Shown here piece by piece: positions 1-6,929 of a stretch of 64,000 nt of DNA; positions within the stretch are counted from its first letter, which is position 1; each line of letters starts with the position of its first letter. The notes below the pieces were generated by a model. The model was not told the origin of the DNA. It was given only the letters and a program-made list of their open reading frames with translations, and did not search any database. The stretch is taken from assembly GCA_934149005.1 (NCBI GenBank), contig CAKPDN010000008.1, positions 3,304-67,303 of the forward strand. Direction: 5' to 3'. Made by a program: the position numbers and the translations under genes. Source of the stretch: an uncultured Clostridia bacterium. GTDB lineage: Bacteria; Bacillota; Clostridia; TANB77; CAG-508.

Positions 1-71
1 TGTCCTGTTGAAAGTTGTTTAATCTGTACTAAATCATAAAAGCCTTTAATTTCTGTCAAATAATTCATCAT
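1..71 (-). CDS. Phage replisome organiser, N-terminal fragment
   Basis: Partial gene running off the left edge. About 23 residues are visible, starting MMNYLTEIKGFYDLVQIKQL behind an AGGAG ribosome-binding site. The opening resembles the N-terminus of Firmicutes phage DnaD-like replication initiators, which begin with a similar MNYxxEIxxFYD segment. Its place just downstream of an ERF-type recombination module fits a phage replication gene. Only the start is seen, so the family call is tentative. Two adjacent ATG codons make the exact start uncertain by one residue. Confidence 0.5.
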   Translation of the reverse strand, partial: MMNYLTEIKGFYDLVQIKQLSTG

Positions 72-130
72 TTTTCTCCTTTCGTACAATATAAGGGCAA
101 ACTTTGTTGTCTGCCCCTGTTGTCTATTTT

Positions 131-361
131 TTAATCACTTAATCCTATTGCTGAACCTATTGCTATTCCTAACCAAGCAATAAATCCTCCTACTTCACAA
201 AAAATTATTCTTACTATTCCAAATGCTATTCCTAATCCATTTACAGGATTTATTGAATTAACTATTTGCGTTATTCCTCCTGCAAGCATTAACCATATTC
301 CCACGTATATTCCTAATACAATTCCTACAATTGCTATTAAAATTCCTATAATCTTTTTCAT
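131..361 (-). CDS. Small hydrophobic membrane protein of the prophage
   Basis: 76 residues, almost wholly hydrophobic. A first membrane segment covers about residues 4-30 and a Gly/Ile-rich second part covers about 42-73, so two or three transmembrane helices are likely. It starts behind a GAGGAAAAGA-type Shine-Dalgarno. It lies in the prophage early operon between the replication gene and the HNH-fold gene. I do not recognise a family; small membrane proteins of unknown role are common in this part of temperate phages. Confidence 0.55.
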   Translation of the reverse strand: MKKIIGILIAIVGIVLGIYVGIWLMLAGGITQIVNSINPVNGLGIAFGIVRIIFCEVGGFIAWLGIAIGSAIGLSD

Positions 362-383
362 TTTCTTTTCCTCCTAATATTTT

Positions 384-677
384 TTATAAATAACTTTTTC
401 CTATTAATTTTATAAATTCTTCTCTTGTATGATTTTTTTCATATTCTTTTTGGCATTCTTGTTTTAATCTCAAATCTAACTCATGTCCATATTTACCATG
501 TACTCCGTATGTTCCTCTATGCTCTAAATATGTTAGCCATACTTTGAATCCGTTTTGCTCTGATATTTTTCTTTTTCCTGAGCCAAAATATATATGATGT
601 TCTTCTAGTCCATAAGTTTGTTCACTAACATAGCTTTCTTTTTTGCTTTGTAAAATTGATTTCATTTCTTGTCCCAC
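384..677 (-). CDS. Phage HNH-fold-like protein lacking its zinc cysteines
   Basis: 97 residues. The pattern GLEEHHIYFGSGKRKISE, a GVHGKYGHELDLRLKQE segment and an HTREEFIKLIGKSYL tail match a family of small phage proteins that, as I recall it, carries a CxxC pair before the EHH motif and another Cys after the central strand. Here those positions read ESYVSE and WLTYLEH, with no cysteine. The fold is probably kept but zinc binding looks lost. The likely start is MKSILQ, five codons into the ORF, or the first Met. It overlaps the next upstream gene by 16 nt, so the two are translationally coupled. Confidence 0.6.
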   Translation of the reverse strand: MGQEMKSILQSKKESYVSEQTYGLEEHHIYFGSGKRKISEQNGFKVWLTYLEHRGTYGVHGKYGHELDLRLKQECQKEYEKNHTREEFIKLIGKSYL

Positions 678-1204
678 TCTTTCAATAAACTTTCTATTTC
701 TGCATCTGATTTTGTTTCTATTCCATAAGCTTTACAGTCTTGAACTACTCCATCTATCAATCTTGACATTTGTTTAGAATTAAAAGAACTAGAGCCATAA
801 TAAGCATTGATTATTTTAAATTCTGTATTTTCTATATATGTTGTATCTGCTATTTCGCAAAACCAAGCTATTCCTTGTGCTACCCACATTTTTTCAAAGG
901 TCTTGATATTCTCTGTTTCTATCCTAAATCTTCTGAATATTCCTAGTTCTTTTACTCTTCTTTTGTATTCTTCTATCGTATCTATTTCTGCTAACTCACA
1001 TAATTCTTGCAAAAGTTTCCAAAAATAATTATTTGCATTAGTTGTTCTTTTCTTTATATATTTCTTTGCTTCTATTTTTAGTTTTAAGCCTTTTAGTTGT
1101 TCTATATCTGATAACTTGTCCTTTCCATCAATTAGAAAGCTTATTTTAGGTTTTCCTGTCTTATAATCTATATTTATTTCTTCTAATGTTCCTGTAGTTT
1201 GCAT
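662..1204 (-). CDS. NinB-like phage recombination-associated protein
   Basis: 180 residues. The C-terminal part reads IINAYYGSSSFNSKQMSRLI followed by DGVVQDCKAYGIET, a signature of a widespread Firmicutes phage family often compared to lambda NinB/Orf. The middle has the usual TTNANNYFWKLLQEL segment. Lambda NinB is thought to help recombination mediator exchange on single-stranded DNA, which fits the neighbouring ERF annealing protein. It sits 8 nt from the ERF gene and overlaps the next gene. The family resemblance is strong; the biochemical role is inferred from the neighbourhood. Confidence 0.65.
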   Translation of the reverse strand: MQTTGTLEEINIDYKTGKPKISFLIDGKDKLSDIEQLKGLKLKIEAKKYIKKRTTNANNYFWKLLQELCELAEIDTIEEYKRRVKELGIFRRFRIETENIKTFEKMWVAQGIAWFCEIADTTYIENTEFKIINAYYGSSSFNSKQMSRLIDGVVQDCKAYGIETKSDAEIESLLKEWDKK

Positions 1205-1212
1205 TTAACCAC

Positions 1213-1869
1213 CTACTTTTTATCTGGCAATGTATTGCATTTATTTAATATTGCTACGTATTGTTCTTTTGTTAATTCAGCCGTATTTTTTATCCCATAA
1301 TTTTTTTCTAATGTTGGTATTACATCATAACCTTTTCTTAGCATAAGAGAATATATAGCTTTTGCTTCTACCTCTGTAACCTTATTATTAGATGTTTGTG
1401 TTTGTTTCTTTTTATACCCATCTTCGCTTGGATTTTGGTCTGGATCTTCCCCTGTTATTATTTTGTAACTTTTCATCAATGCATATTTATCTGCATATGT
1501 CATTGCTTTTCCTGAACCTTTGTCTTGTGTATCTATTCCTTCTGCAAATGTTATTGTTTCTATATATTCATCTGTTTTGTCTATATTTACAAATCTATAA
1601 GTAGTTTTTATTCTACTAAAGATGTTATTTTTTTCTCCATATTCGTTTGTAGTAGTATACATTGTACTTTCTATTACTTCTCTACTTGCTGGATAGCTAT
1701 AAACTCTATACTTAAATTCTAGTTCTTTTACAGCTTTTAAAATATCCGCTTCACCTACTGCTTTATAGGCACTTTTGCCTTGTCCAACTGTCAAGTTTTT
1801 ATTAACACTAGAAATTTCATTTGTTATATTAGAAAGTTTTTCAAATATATTCATTTCTTTAATTTCCAT
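1213..1869 (-). CDS. erf: ERF-family single-strand annealing protein
   Basis: 218 residues. The YKAVGEADILKAVKELE segment near residue 35 and the GSGKAMTYADKYALMKSYKI motif with TGEDPDQNP near residues 118-145 are diagnostic for the ERF superfamily, phage proteins that anneal complementary DNA strands during recombination and circularisation. The C-terminal 60 residues are a linker and a small helical domain. It belongs to the prophage early operon with Gp157 upstream and the NinB-like gene downstream. Confidence 0.9.
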   Translation of the reverse strand: MEIKEMNIFEKLSNITNEISSVNKNLTVGQGKSAYKAVGEADILKAVKELEFKYRVYSYPASREVIESTMYTTTNEYGEKNNIFSRIKTTYRFVNIDKTDEYIETITFAEGIDTQDKGSGKAMTYADKYALMKSYKIITGEDPDQNPSEDGYKKKQTQTSNNKVTEVEAKAIYSLMLRKGYDVIPTLEKNYGIKNTAELTKEQYVAILNKCNTLPDKK

Positions 1870-1920
1870 AGTATTCTCCTTCTTTAATATCTTTTAAATC
1901 TAAATAATCCATAGTTACAC

Positions 1921-2415
1921 CTACTTTATTCTTAAACTTGTATTTTGTGTATTCATATTAACTCCTGCTGGCATTTCTCCTGTTGCCTTAAAATGTTCTT
2001 TTATGGCTGTTTTGTCTATTTTTACGCTTACTATTTCTTGTTTAAATTCTTTTGGTATTTCATCTTCGTTTATGATTTCCACACTAGGTGGATTTTTTGC
2101 TATACTTAGTGTTCCCAATGGTGTTTCTAATTTTGTAAATCCCCCTTGTTCCATACATTCTTTTACATATTCTTTAAATTTTGTAAGTCTATTTTCTAAT
2201 GTCTTTCTTTGCTCTGAAATTCTTTTTTCTTCGTTTTTCATTGCCTCAATAGTTAATTCTATATTTCTTGTATAACCAATTAAATTTTGGCTTTTTTGTT
2301 GTAATAATTCTATTAATTCTTTTTCCACTTTCTTTTTATCTTCTTCTGTCATTTCTTCTTGTGACATCAACATTGGAAACGCATTTGTTATTTGATATAA
2401 ACTTAAATCTTGCAT
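1921..2415 (-). CDS. Siphovirus Gp157 family protein
   Basis: 164 residues, highly charged with a coiled coil over about residues 25-95. The end contains KLETPLGTLSIAKNPPSVEI and KTAIKEHFKATGEMPAGV, which match the Gp157 family of siphoviruses. The family was first linked to phage resistance in streptococci and is usually encoded next to annealing proteins, as here. Its ATG overlaps the stop of the upstream 44-residue ORF (TAATG), showing translational coupling. Confidence 0.85.
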   Translation of the reverse strand: MQDLSLYQITNAFPMLMSQEEMTEEDKKKVEKELIELLQQKSQNLIGYTRNIELTIEAMKNEEKRISEQRKTLENRLTKFKEYVKECMEQGGFTKLETPLGTLSIAKNPPSVEIINEDEIPKEFKQEIVSVKIDKTAIKEHFKATGEMPAGVNMNTQNTSLRIK

Positions 2416-2549
2416 TATTCTTCACTCAACCTTTCATATATTTCATCTTCATATTGTTCATCATCTTTTTCTAGTAAATGTTCTATATAGCTGTCATAAT
2501 CATTATTTGTTTCTATATAGTCATCTTCGACCATTCTATTTTCTAACAT
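2415..2549 (-). CDS. Small acidic prophage protein, 44 residues
   Basis: A short ORF starting MLENRMVEDDYIETNNDYDS behind AAGGAG with a five-base spacing. About a third of its residues are Asp or Glu, with almost no Lys. Its stop overlaps the start of the Gp157 gene. No family is recognised. Coupling and a good ribosome-binding site support expression; the strongly acidic composition is seen in many DNA-mimic or inhibitor phage peptides, but that role is only a guess. Confidence 0.5.
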   Translation of the reverse strand: MLENRMVEDDYIETNNDYDSYIEHLLEKDDEQYEDEIYERLSEE

Positions 2550-2625
2550 TTCTTCTCCTTCTTGCATATCTGATTATTTTGTGTTAAAATAAATACAGAT
2601 ATGAATTTATATAAGTTTATGTTCT

Positions 2626-2661
2626 GAACTAATTTTGTGATTGGTAGTCTGAAATTAGTTC
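2626..2661. repeat. 10-bp inverted repeat beside the HNH gene
   Basis: GAACTAATTT at 2626-2635 is the exact reverse complement of AAATTAGTTC at 2652-2661, with a 16-nt loop. It lies 5 nt past the stop of the HNH endonuclease gene. There is no T-run after it in the direction of transcription, so it may stabilise or process RNA rather than terminate it, or mark the edge of the HNH gene insertion. Confidence 0.5.
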
Positions 2662-2666
2662 TTTAT

Positions 2667-3245
2667 TTAATTTAAAAAACTCCATTGGTAGCCTCCTGCA
2701 TATGCTTTTTTATTATGACAACATCTTGAAATTCCTGATATTGCAATATTTGTATTTTTATTAGCCTCTGTCAAGCTATTCCATACATTTAAAATGTTAT
2801 TATCTTTATATTGAATAACCTTTTTAGCTCTTTTTTTTCCATTCTTTTTTCCATATTTTTTTCCGATTTTTCTTCCTTGATTAATTACGTTATTAGATAT
2901 TGCAATAAGATTATGTTTTCTTGCATGTTTCATATTTTCTTTATGTGTCGTCCATTCCAAATTAGAAATATTGTTATTTTCTTTATTTCCATCAATGTGG
3001 TTTATATCCCTTTTGTTCAATGGATTTTTTAAAAATGATTTTGCAACTATTCTATGTACTGCAATTGCTTTTTCCTTTCCATTTTTAAATAAATGTACCA
3101 TTGGATAGCCATTATTGTTCTTTGTTTGCCTTAATATATGTTTGTCTCTAAAAGTGCCTTTTCTAGGTATGCTCCTTACTTGTCCTAAATTAGAAACTTC
3201 ATATAAATCTTCATAATCCACTACATTTTTCCATATTTCTTCCAT
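2667..3245 (-). CDS. NUMOD4/HNH homing endonuclease
   Basis: 192 residues. The N-terminus MEEIWKNVVDYEDLYEVSNL is a NUMOD4 DNA-recognition motif. Residues about 60-110 carry an HNH core (VHRIVAKSFL, then DINHIDGNKENNNISNLEW), and the C-terminal part (VWNSLTEANKN with GGYQW) is NUMOD1-like. Such genes are free-standing mobile endonucleases inserted in phage genomes. The gene begins right after the stop of the coiled-coil gene, with its AAAGGAG site inside that gene's last codons. A selfish-gene role is inferred from the family. Confidence 0.85.
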   Translation of the reverse strand: MEEIWKNVVDYEDLYEVSNLGQVRSIPRKGTFRDKHILRQTKNNNGYPMVHLFKNGKEKAIAVHRIVAKSFLKNPLNKRDINHIDGNKENNNISNLEWTTHKENMKHARKHNLIAISNNVINQGRKIGKKYGKKNGKKRAKKVIQYKDNNILNVWNSLTEANKNTNIAISGISRCCHNKKAYAGGYQWSFLN

Positions 3246-3509
3246 TTATTTCTCCTTTATTAGTTCTTTTATTTTGCCTAAAATAGCTTTTTCATTGTTA
3301 TATGCATTTGAAGTTGCTATTCTTTTTATTCTGTCTATCAATTCTCTTTGTTCTTCATTTTCAAATCTTAAGTCTTTATTTTCTTCATATAATGCTTTGT
3401 TTTCATTTGATAACTCTTCATTTTTATTTTGTAAATCTGCAATTAATATGTTTCTATTTTCTATCTTTGCCTCTTGATTTTTTATTTTTCTATCTTTTCT
3501 TGTTAACAT
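3246..3509 (-). CDS. Prophage coiled-coil protein
   Basis: 87 residues with heptad-like spacing over most of the length, rich in Glu, Lys and Asn (NKNEELSNENKALYEENKDL). No enzymatic motif is seen. It starts behind GAAAGGAG and is the first gene of the leftward block after the divergent promoter at 3528-3556. A structural or partner-binding role is likely, but the family is not recognised. Confidence 0.6.
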   Translation of the reverse strand: MLTRKDRKIKNQEAKIENRNILIADLQNKNEELSNENKALYEENKDLRFENEEQRELIDRIKRIATSNAYNNEKAILGKIKELIKEK

Positions 3510-3527
3510 TCTCTTTCAACTCCTTTC

Positions 3528-3556
3528 TTGTAAAACTTTGTAAATTATTGTATAAT
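3528..3556 (+). promoter_or_regulatory. Vegetative promoter for the 188-residue plus-strand gene
   Basis: TTGTAA at 3528-3533, a 17-nt spacer and a perfect TATAAT at 3551-3556 point toward the plus-strand gene starting at 3581. A GTGAGG ribosome-binding site follows. Initiation would fall near 3563, leaving a short leader. Confidence 0.75.
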
Positions 3557-3580
3557 ACCCTCGAAAGTGAGGTTATTATT

Positions 3581-4147
3581 ATGAGTACTACGGACTTTAT
3601 TGCTTTACTAGCCTTTTTTATATCTTTGTATGGTGCCATACTATCAACATATACAGCCATAAATGAATTTTTCAGACTAGAACTATCTATTATAAACCAA
3701 GATAAAAGTTTTATTACTTTTACAAAAAGTGATAAATATCTTGATGAATACGGAGAATATTTAAGTATTTATAAGAAAAATTTTTATACTATTGGTATTC
3801 TTGTCAGAATAGTTAATAAATCTAAAAATCCAACTACTATTAATGAAATTGTTCTAAATGATAAGTATAAGTTGAATAGTTCTTCTAGTATTGATGGCAT
3901 TATTCCTACTCAATTTGAAGCCATTGATAATAGTTTTATTGAACATGCATCTAAAAACTTTGATTACCCTATAATTAAACCTTTGTATGAGGTAAAACCT
4001 TTAGATACAGTCGAAGGCTATCTGATTTTCAATGATATTGAAGAAATCCCATCTCAATTTAATGTTAAAATTAATACTGTTCAAAAATCTAAAACATTTC
4101 ATTTAAATTTAGTTATTCCTAACGATTACAGAAACGAACAAATATAA
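3581..4147 (+). CDS. Single-pass membrane protein with extracellular-type beta domain, unknown
   Basis: 188 residues. The longer ORF extends upstream, but the ATG at 3581 is chosen because a promoter and a GTGAGG site precede it. Residues 6-28 form one membrane helix (FIALLAFFISLYGAILSTY); the rest is a soluble domain with alternating hydrophobic strands. It is transcribed against the surrounding prophage genes, a pattern typical of lysogenic-conversion or superinfection-exclusion genes. That role is an inference from position; no family is recognised. Confidence 0.6.
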   Translation: MSTTDFIALLAFFISLYGAILSTYTAINEFFRLELSIINQDKSFITFTKSDKYLDEYGEYLSIYKKNFYTIGILVRIVNKSKNPTTINEIVLNDKYKLNSSSSIDGIIPTQFEAIDNSFIEHASKNFDYPIIKPLYEVKPLDTVEGYLIFNDIEEIPSQFNVKINTVQKSKTFHLNLVIPNDYRNEQI

Positions 4148-4292
4148 AAATCAACATTAATATTACATTTATCCAATTAAGTATTGCTATTGTTAGTAGT
4201 ACTTTTTCTTTTTTGGCTTGTTCTTTTGCTTCTTTAATTTCATAATCACTTATCCCATATTTTCTTAATTCTTCTTCACGTTTTTTTGTCAT
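4119..4292 (-). CDS. Small tail-anchored-like prophage protein, 57 residues
   Basis: Short ORF starting MTKKREEELRKYGISDYEIK behind GGAGGGAAAA. The first 30 residues are charged and helical; residues about 31-53 form one membrane segment. It overlaps the 3' end of the convergent plus-strand gene by 29 nt. The strong ribosome-binding site and the tight spacing to the next small ORF support it as real. Function unknown. Confidence 0.55.
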   Translation of the reverse strand: MTKKREEELRKYGISDYEIKEAKEQAKKEKVLLTIAILNWINVILMLIFIFVRFCNR

Positions 4293-4301
4293 TTTTCCCT
4301 C

Positions 4302-4442
4302 CTAATAAGTCATTCCTTGCAAAAATCCCAATACTGTAAACCCTAATGTTGCTATATATAAACTGCTATATACTACTACTTGTCCTAGTCTCATATAGAC
4401 TTTATTTGGATCTAATTTAAAATTTTTCCAACTTCTTTTCAT
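4302..4442 (-). CDS. Small membrane prophage protein, 46 residues
   Basis: Short ORF starting MKRSWKNFKLDPNKVYMRLG behind GGAGGGAAAACAA. Residues about 21-43 form one membrane helix, giving a basic N-terminal tail and a hydrophobic C-terminal half. It ends 9 nt before the next small ORF, whose own GGAGG begins at this gene's stop. Function unknown. Confidence 0.55.
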   Translation of the reverse strand: MKRSWKNFKLDPNKVYMRLGQVVVYSSLYIATLGFTVLGFLQGMTY

Positions 4443-4455
4443 TTGTTTTCCCTCC

Positions 4456-4653
4456 TTAAATAGTTTTCAACCATTCCTCAAATTTGCTTTTGATTATTAA
4501 ATAGTACCATTGCCCTGTTTTTCCTTGAAATGCTATTCCAAACGGAAATTTATCCTGTCTTAATGCTGCTCTAACTCCTTCAACACTCATTTTTAATATT
4601 CTTGCTACATCGGCTGGAGTTAATCTCTCTACTTCTTCATTTTCTTTTTCCAT
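4456..4653 (-). CDS. Excisionase-like helix-turn-helix protein
   Basis: 65 residues from MEKENEEVERLTPADVARIL. The segment LTPADVARILKMSVEGVRAA is a MerR/excisionase-type winged helix-turn-helix start, followed by KFPFGIAF and a short wing, and a WYYLIIKSKFEEWL end. This matches small phage DNA-binding proteins of the excisionase or control type. A longer in-frame start exists, but GAAGGTGAGAAC before this ATG and the family length favour it. Together with the integrase at 5590 it would control excision. Confidence 0.7.
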   Translation of the reverse strand: MEKENEEVERLTPADVARILKMSVEGVRAALRQDKFPFGIAFQGKTGQWYYLIIKSKFEEWLKTI

Positions 4654-4676
4654 GTTCTCACCTTCTTTCTCTATCG

Positions 4677-4691
4677 GTATCGGTTCGTGGT
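4677..4691 (+). repeat. 15-bp inverted repeat, left copy
   Basis: GTATCGGTTCGTGGT here is the exact reverse complement of 5461-5475. The two copies bracket the repressor control region: this one lies between the excisionase-like and Cro-like genes, the other between the repressor and the integrase. A preceding half repeat (TATCGG) makes a tandem TATCGGTATCGG. Possible roles are an operator or an excisionase/integrase arm site. Confidence 0.7.
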
Positions 4692-4933
4692 TATTTTTGA
4701 TTTCTTTTGCAATCAGTTTTGATATAAAAAATATCATCAAATTGTTTATTAAGCACTCTACAAATATTAACTGCTAATTCTGGACTAGGATTTCTTTCTC
4801 CTTTAACAATTAAGCTAATCTGTGTTTGAGAATAATCAACTTCTTTTGCTAGTTGTCTGTAAGAAAATCCCTCTTTTGTTATAATATCTTTGAAGATTTC
4901 AGCATCTTTCAATATTATAGTTCTATTTGCCAT
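4691..4933 (-). CDS. Cro-like XRE-family regulator
   Basis: 80 residues. Residues about 18-66 (FSYRQLAKEVDYSQTQISLI through LAVNICRVLNKQFDDIF) form an XRE/HTH_3 helix-turn-helix domain. It starts behind AAAGGAG and has a consensus promoter at 4966-4993 that diverges from the repressor promoter. The position opposite the repressor and ahead of the early genes is that of a Cro/antirepressor-type switch protein. Confidence 0.8.
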   Translation of the reverse strand: MANRTIILKDAEIFKDIITKEGFSYRQLAKEVDYSQTQISLIVKGERNPSPELAVNICRVLNKQFDDIFYIKTDCKRNQK

Positions 4934-4965
4934 TTTTTATCTCCTTTCTGTTTTCTTTTGAAAGC

Positions 4966-4993
4966 ATTATATCATATAGATTTCATTTGTCAA
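4966..4993 (-). promoter_or_regulatory. Early leftward prophage promoter
   Basis: On the minus strand TTGACA (4988-4993), a 16-nt spacer and TATAAT (4966-4971) give a near-consensus promoter for the Cro-like gene and the early operon. It faces the repressor promoter at 5022-5050; about 28 bp separate the two -35 boxes, where operators would be expected. Confidence 0.8.
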
Positions 4994-5021
4994 CACTTTT
5001 TTGAAATTTTTTATAAAATTC

Positions 5022-5050
5022 TTTACAAAAGTAATCATAAATGCTATAAT
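5022..5050 (+). promoter_or_regulatory. Repressor promoter
   Basis: TTTACA at 5022-5027, a 17-nt spacer and TATAAT at 5045-5050, followed by GGAGGAATAACT before the repressor ATG at 5073. It diverges from the leftward early promoter. Confidence 0.75.
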
Positions 5051-5072
5051 ATTATTGATTGGAGGAATAACT

Positions 5073-5435
5073 ATGGAAATGTCTCTTAAAGAAATGGGCA
5101 GATATTTAAAAAATTTACGAGAAAATAAAGGACTATCAACTAGAGAAGTATATGAATTAGCCAAAGTTTCAAACAGCTATTTATCTCTTGTAGAAAATGG
5201 TCACCGTAGAGCTAGTGCTGTAGTTTTGAAGAAATTAGCTCCAGTATATGGTGTTAATTATTTAGATTTATATGTTAAAGCTGGTTATGCAGATTTGGCA
5301 GAATACGAAAAAAATAAAAATTCTAATTTTGTTTCTAAAAACAACATTGATACTGAGGGACTTGATGATAATGATATTGATGAATTAAAAAGATTTGCAG
5401 AATTTTTAAAAAATAAGAAAAAAACAAATAAATAA
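5073..5435 (+). CDS. Prophage repressor, XRE family
   Basis: 120 residues from MEMSLKEMGRYLKNLRENKG. An XRE helix-turn-helix covers about residues 6-62 (STREVYELAKVSNSYLSLVE is the core), followed by a Lys/Asn-rich linker and a C-terminal helix (DDNDIDELKRFAEFLKNKK) like that of ImmR/SinR-type phage repressors. The ATG at 5073 is chosen for its GGAGG site. It is divergent from the Cro-like gene and precedes the integrase, the usual lysogeny arrangement. Confidence 0.85.
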   Translation: MEMSLKEMGRYLKNLRENKGLSTREVYELAKVSNSYLSLVENGHRRASAVVLKKLAPVYGVNYLDLYVKAGYADLAEYEKNKNSNFVSKNNIDTEGLDDNDIDELKRFAEFLKNKKKTNK

Positions 5436-5460
5436 AAAAGGAATAGATGTAATCAATTTT

Positions 5461-5475
5461 ACCACGAACCGATAC
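5461..5475 (-). repeat. 15-bp inverted repeat, right copy
   Basis: ACCACGAACCGATAC, the exact reverse complement of 4677-4691, lies in the 154-nt gap between the repressor and the integrase. A 15-bp match across 0.8 kb in AT-rich DNA is unlikely by chance, and it contains more G and C than its surroundings. Confidence 0.7.
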
Positions 5476-5589
5476 ATTTATTCCCTGCAAACACTATTAA
5501 AAGTGAATGTATTAATATTATACAGAAAATACCTTCACTTTTCAATAGTTTATTAAAAATAAATTAAATAAATTTGGAGGTATTTTACT

Positions 5590-6852
5590 ATGAAAATTTT
5601 AAAGAAAAGAGCAAATGGAAAAGGAACTGTTGCGTTTTTGGGAAAAGGAAGAAATAAGCCTTATGCAGCCAGAATAACAATTGGAAAAGATATTCAAGGA
5701 AGAAGTATATATTATGATATTAATACTTTTGAAACAGAATTAGAAGCATTAGTATGCCTAGAAAACTACCATAAGCAACCATATTCACTATATATTAAAG
5801 AAGATAAGTATAACAGAATTGATACTTTTCCCAAAATTCCTTATCCTATTATTTCTGTTCAAAACCCACATAAAAATATTGTCGAAAAAGTAAAAAAGGA
5901 TAATTACACATTTAAACAATTATTTGAAGAATTTAAAAAAGCAAAACTTCCAACATTTGAAGAAATTAACTTAGAAAAAAATAAACACATAAAGCCATTA
6001 GGTAAATATGCTTACAACTATTCTAGGGGAATGATAACAGCTTATAATAATTCAGAGAAACTATATGATAAAGTATATAAAGATTTAAGAACATCTGATT
6101 TTCAACAGTTTTTAGATACTTGTGGAAAAAAATTTGAGACATTGAGGATAATGAAAAATTTATATATAAAACTTGATGAATATGCTTTTCAAGAAGATTT
6201 AATAAACAAATGTTATGCTCAATATATAACTGTAGGTAAATCAAGTTGTCCTTTATCTGATAAAAAAGAAAGAACTCCTTATACCTATGAGCAAATTCAA
6301 TATTTATGGAATATTACCCCTGAAAATTATAAAGAAGAATTTATAAAAGATATTCTACTTCTTACTATTTATACAGGTTGTAGAGCTAATGAATTACTAT
6401 TTATATATACAAAAAATATTCACTTAGATGATAATTATTTCGTTGGTGGATTAAAAACTGAAGCTGGAATAAATAGAGAGATTCCAATTCACCGTGATGT
6501 AAAAAATATTATTTTAAAATATTACAACCCCAAAAATGAATTTTTATTTATGATGCCAAATGGCAATAGAGCTAATTACGATTATTATTTATATCATTAT
6601 AAAGAAAATTTTATTGCTAGACATAATTTTCTAGGACATCACACAGCTCATGATGGTAGACATACATTAAGAACTGAACTAGAAAAATTAAATATTAAGC
6701 AGGTTATTATAAACTCTATAATCGGACATAGCAATGATAATGTTGGACTAGATGTATATACTCATATTTCGGTCAAAGAAAAACTTGAAGCTATAAATAT
6801 GGTAACATATGATGAACAAAAAAAGTTATATGTTTTAGCTTCTCATTACTAA
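5590..6852 (+). CDS. int: Tyrosine recombinase / phage integrase
   Basis: 420 residues. The N-terminal ~60 residues (basic, RANGKGTVAFLGKGRNKPYA) resemble an arm-type DNA-binding domain; a core-binding domain follows at about 120-225. The catalytic domain shows the first Arg in YTGCRANELLFIY (about residue 263), HTAHDGRHTLRTELE with the His-x-x-Arg pair, GHSNDN, and the nucleophile Tyr in VGLDVYTH. It has a GGAGG site and ends 77 nt from the 3' end of rnj, marking this as the chromosome junction side of the prophage. Confidence 0.92.
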   Translation: MKILKKRANGKGTVAFLGKGRNKPYAARITIGKDIQGRSIYYDINTFETELEALVCLENYHKQPYSLYIKEDKYNRIDTFPKIPYPIISVQNPHKNIVEKVKKDNYTFKQLFEEFKKAKLPTFEEINLEKNKHIKPLGKYAYNYSRGMITAYNNSEKLYDKVYKDLRTSDFQQFLDTCGKKFETLRIMKNLYIKLDEYAFQEDLINKCYAQYITVGKSSCPLSDKKERTPYTYEQIQYLWNITPENYKEEFIKDILLLTIYTGCRANELLFIYTKNIHLDDNYFVGGLKTEAGINREIPIHRDVKNIILKYYNPKNEFLFMMPNGNRANYDYYLYHYKENFIARHNFLGHHTAHDGRHTLRTELEKLNIKQVIINSIIGHSNDNVGLDVYTHISVKEKLEAINMVTYDEQKKLYVLASHY

Positions 6853-6889
6853 AAAGTCTTATTATTAATAACAAGTTAATAACAAATAG

Positions 6890-6919
6890 AAATACCAATG
6901 CTCTAAAACATTGGTATTT
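6890..6919. terminator. Bidirectional terminator between int and rnj
   Basis: AAATACCAATG (6890-6900) and CATTGGTATTT (6909-6919) form a perfect 11-bp stem with an 8-nt loop, placed between the convergent integrase and RNase J genes. The prophage/host junction should be close by. Confidence 0.75.
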
Positions 6920-6929
6920 CAGTACTTTT

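Noticed and set aside
2626..2661. Group I or II intron around the HNH gene
   Set aside because: Only a 10-bp hairpin is seen; no intron core elements or interrupted flanking gene were recognised.
3302..3580. Upstream extension of the 188-residue membrane protein
   Set aside because: The extension is the antisense shadow of the coiled-coil gene and precedes the promoter.
4677..5475. Inverted 15-bp pair as prophage attachment sites
   Set aside because: Attachment repeats should be direct and at the prophage ends; both copies are inside the element.
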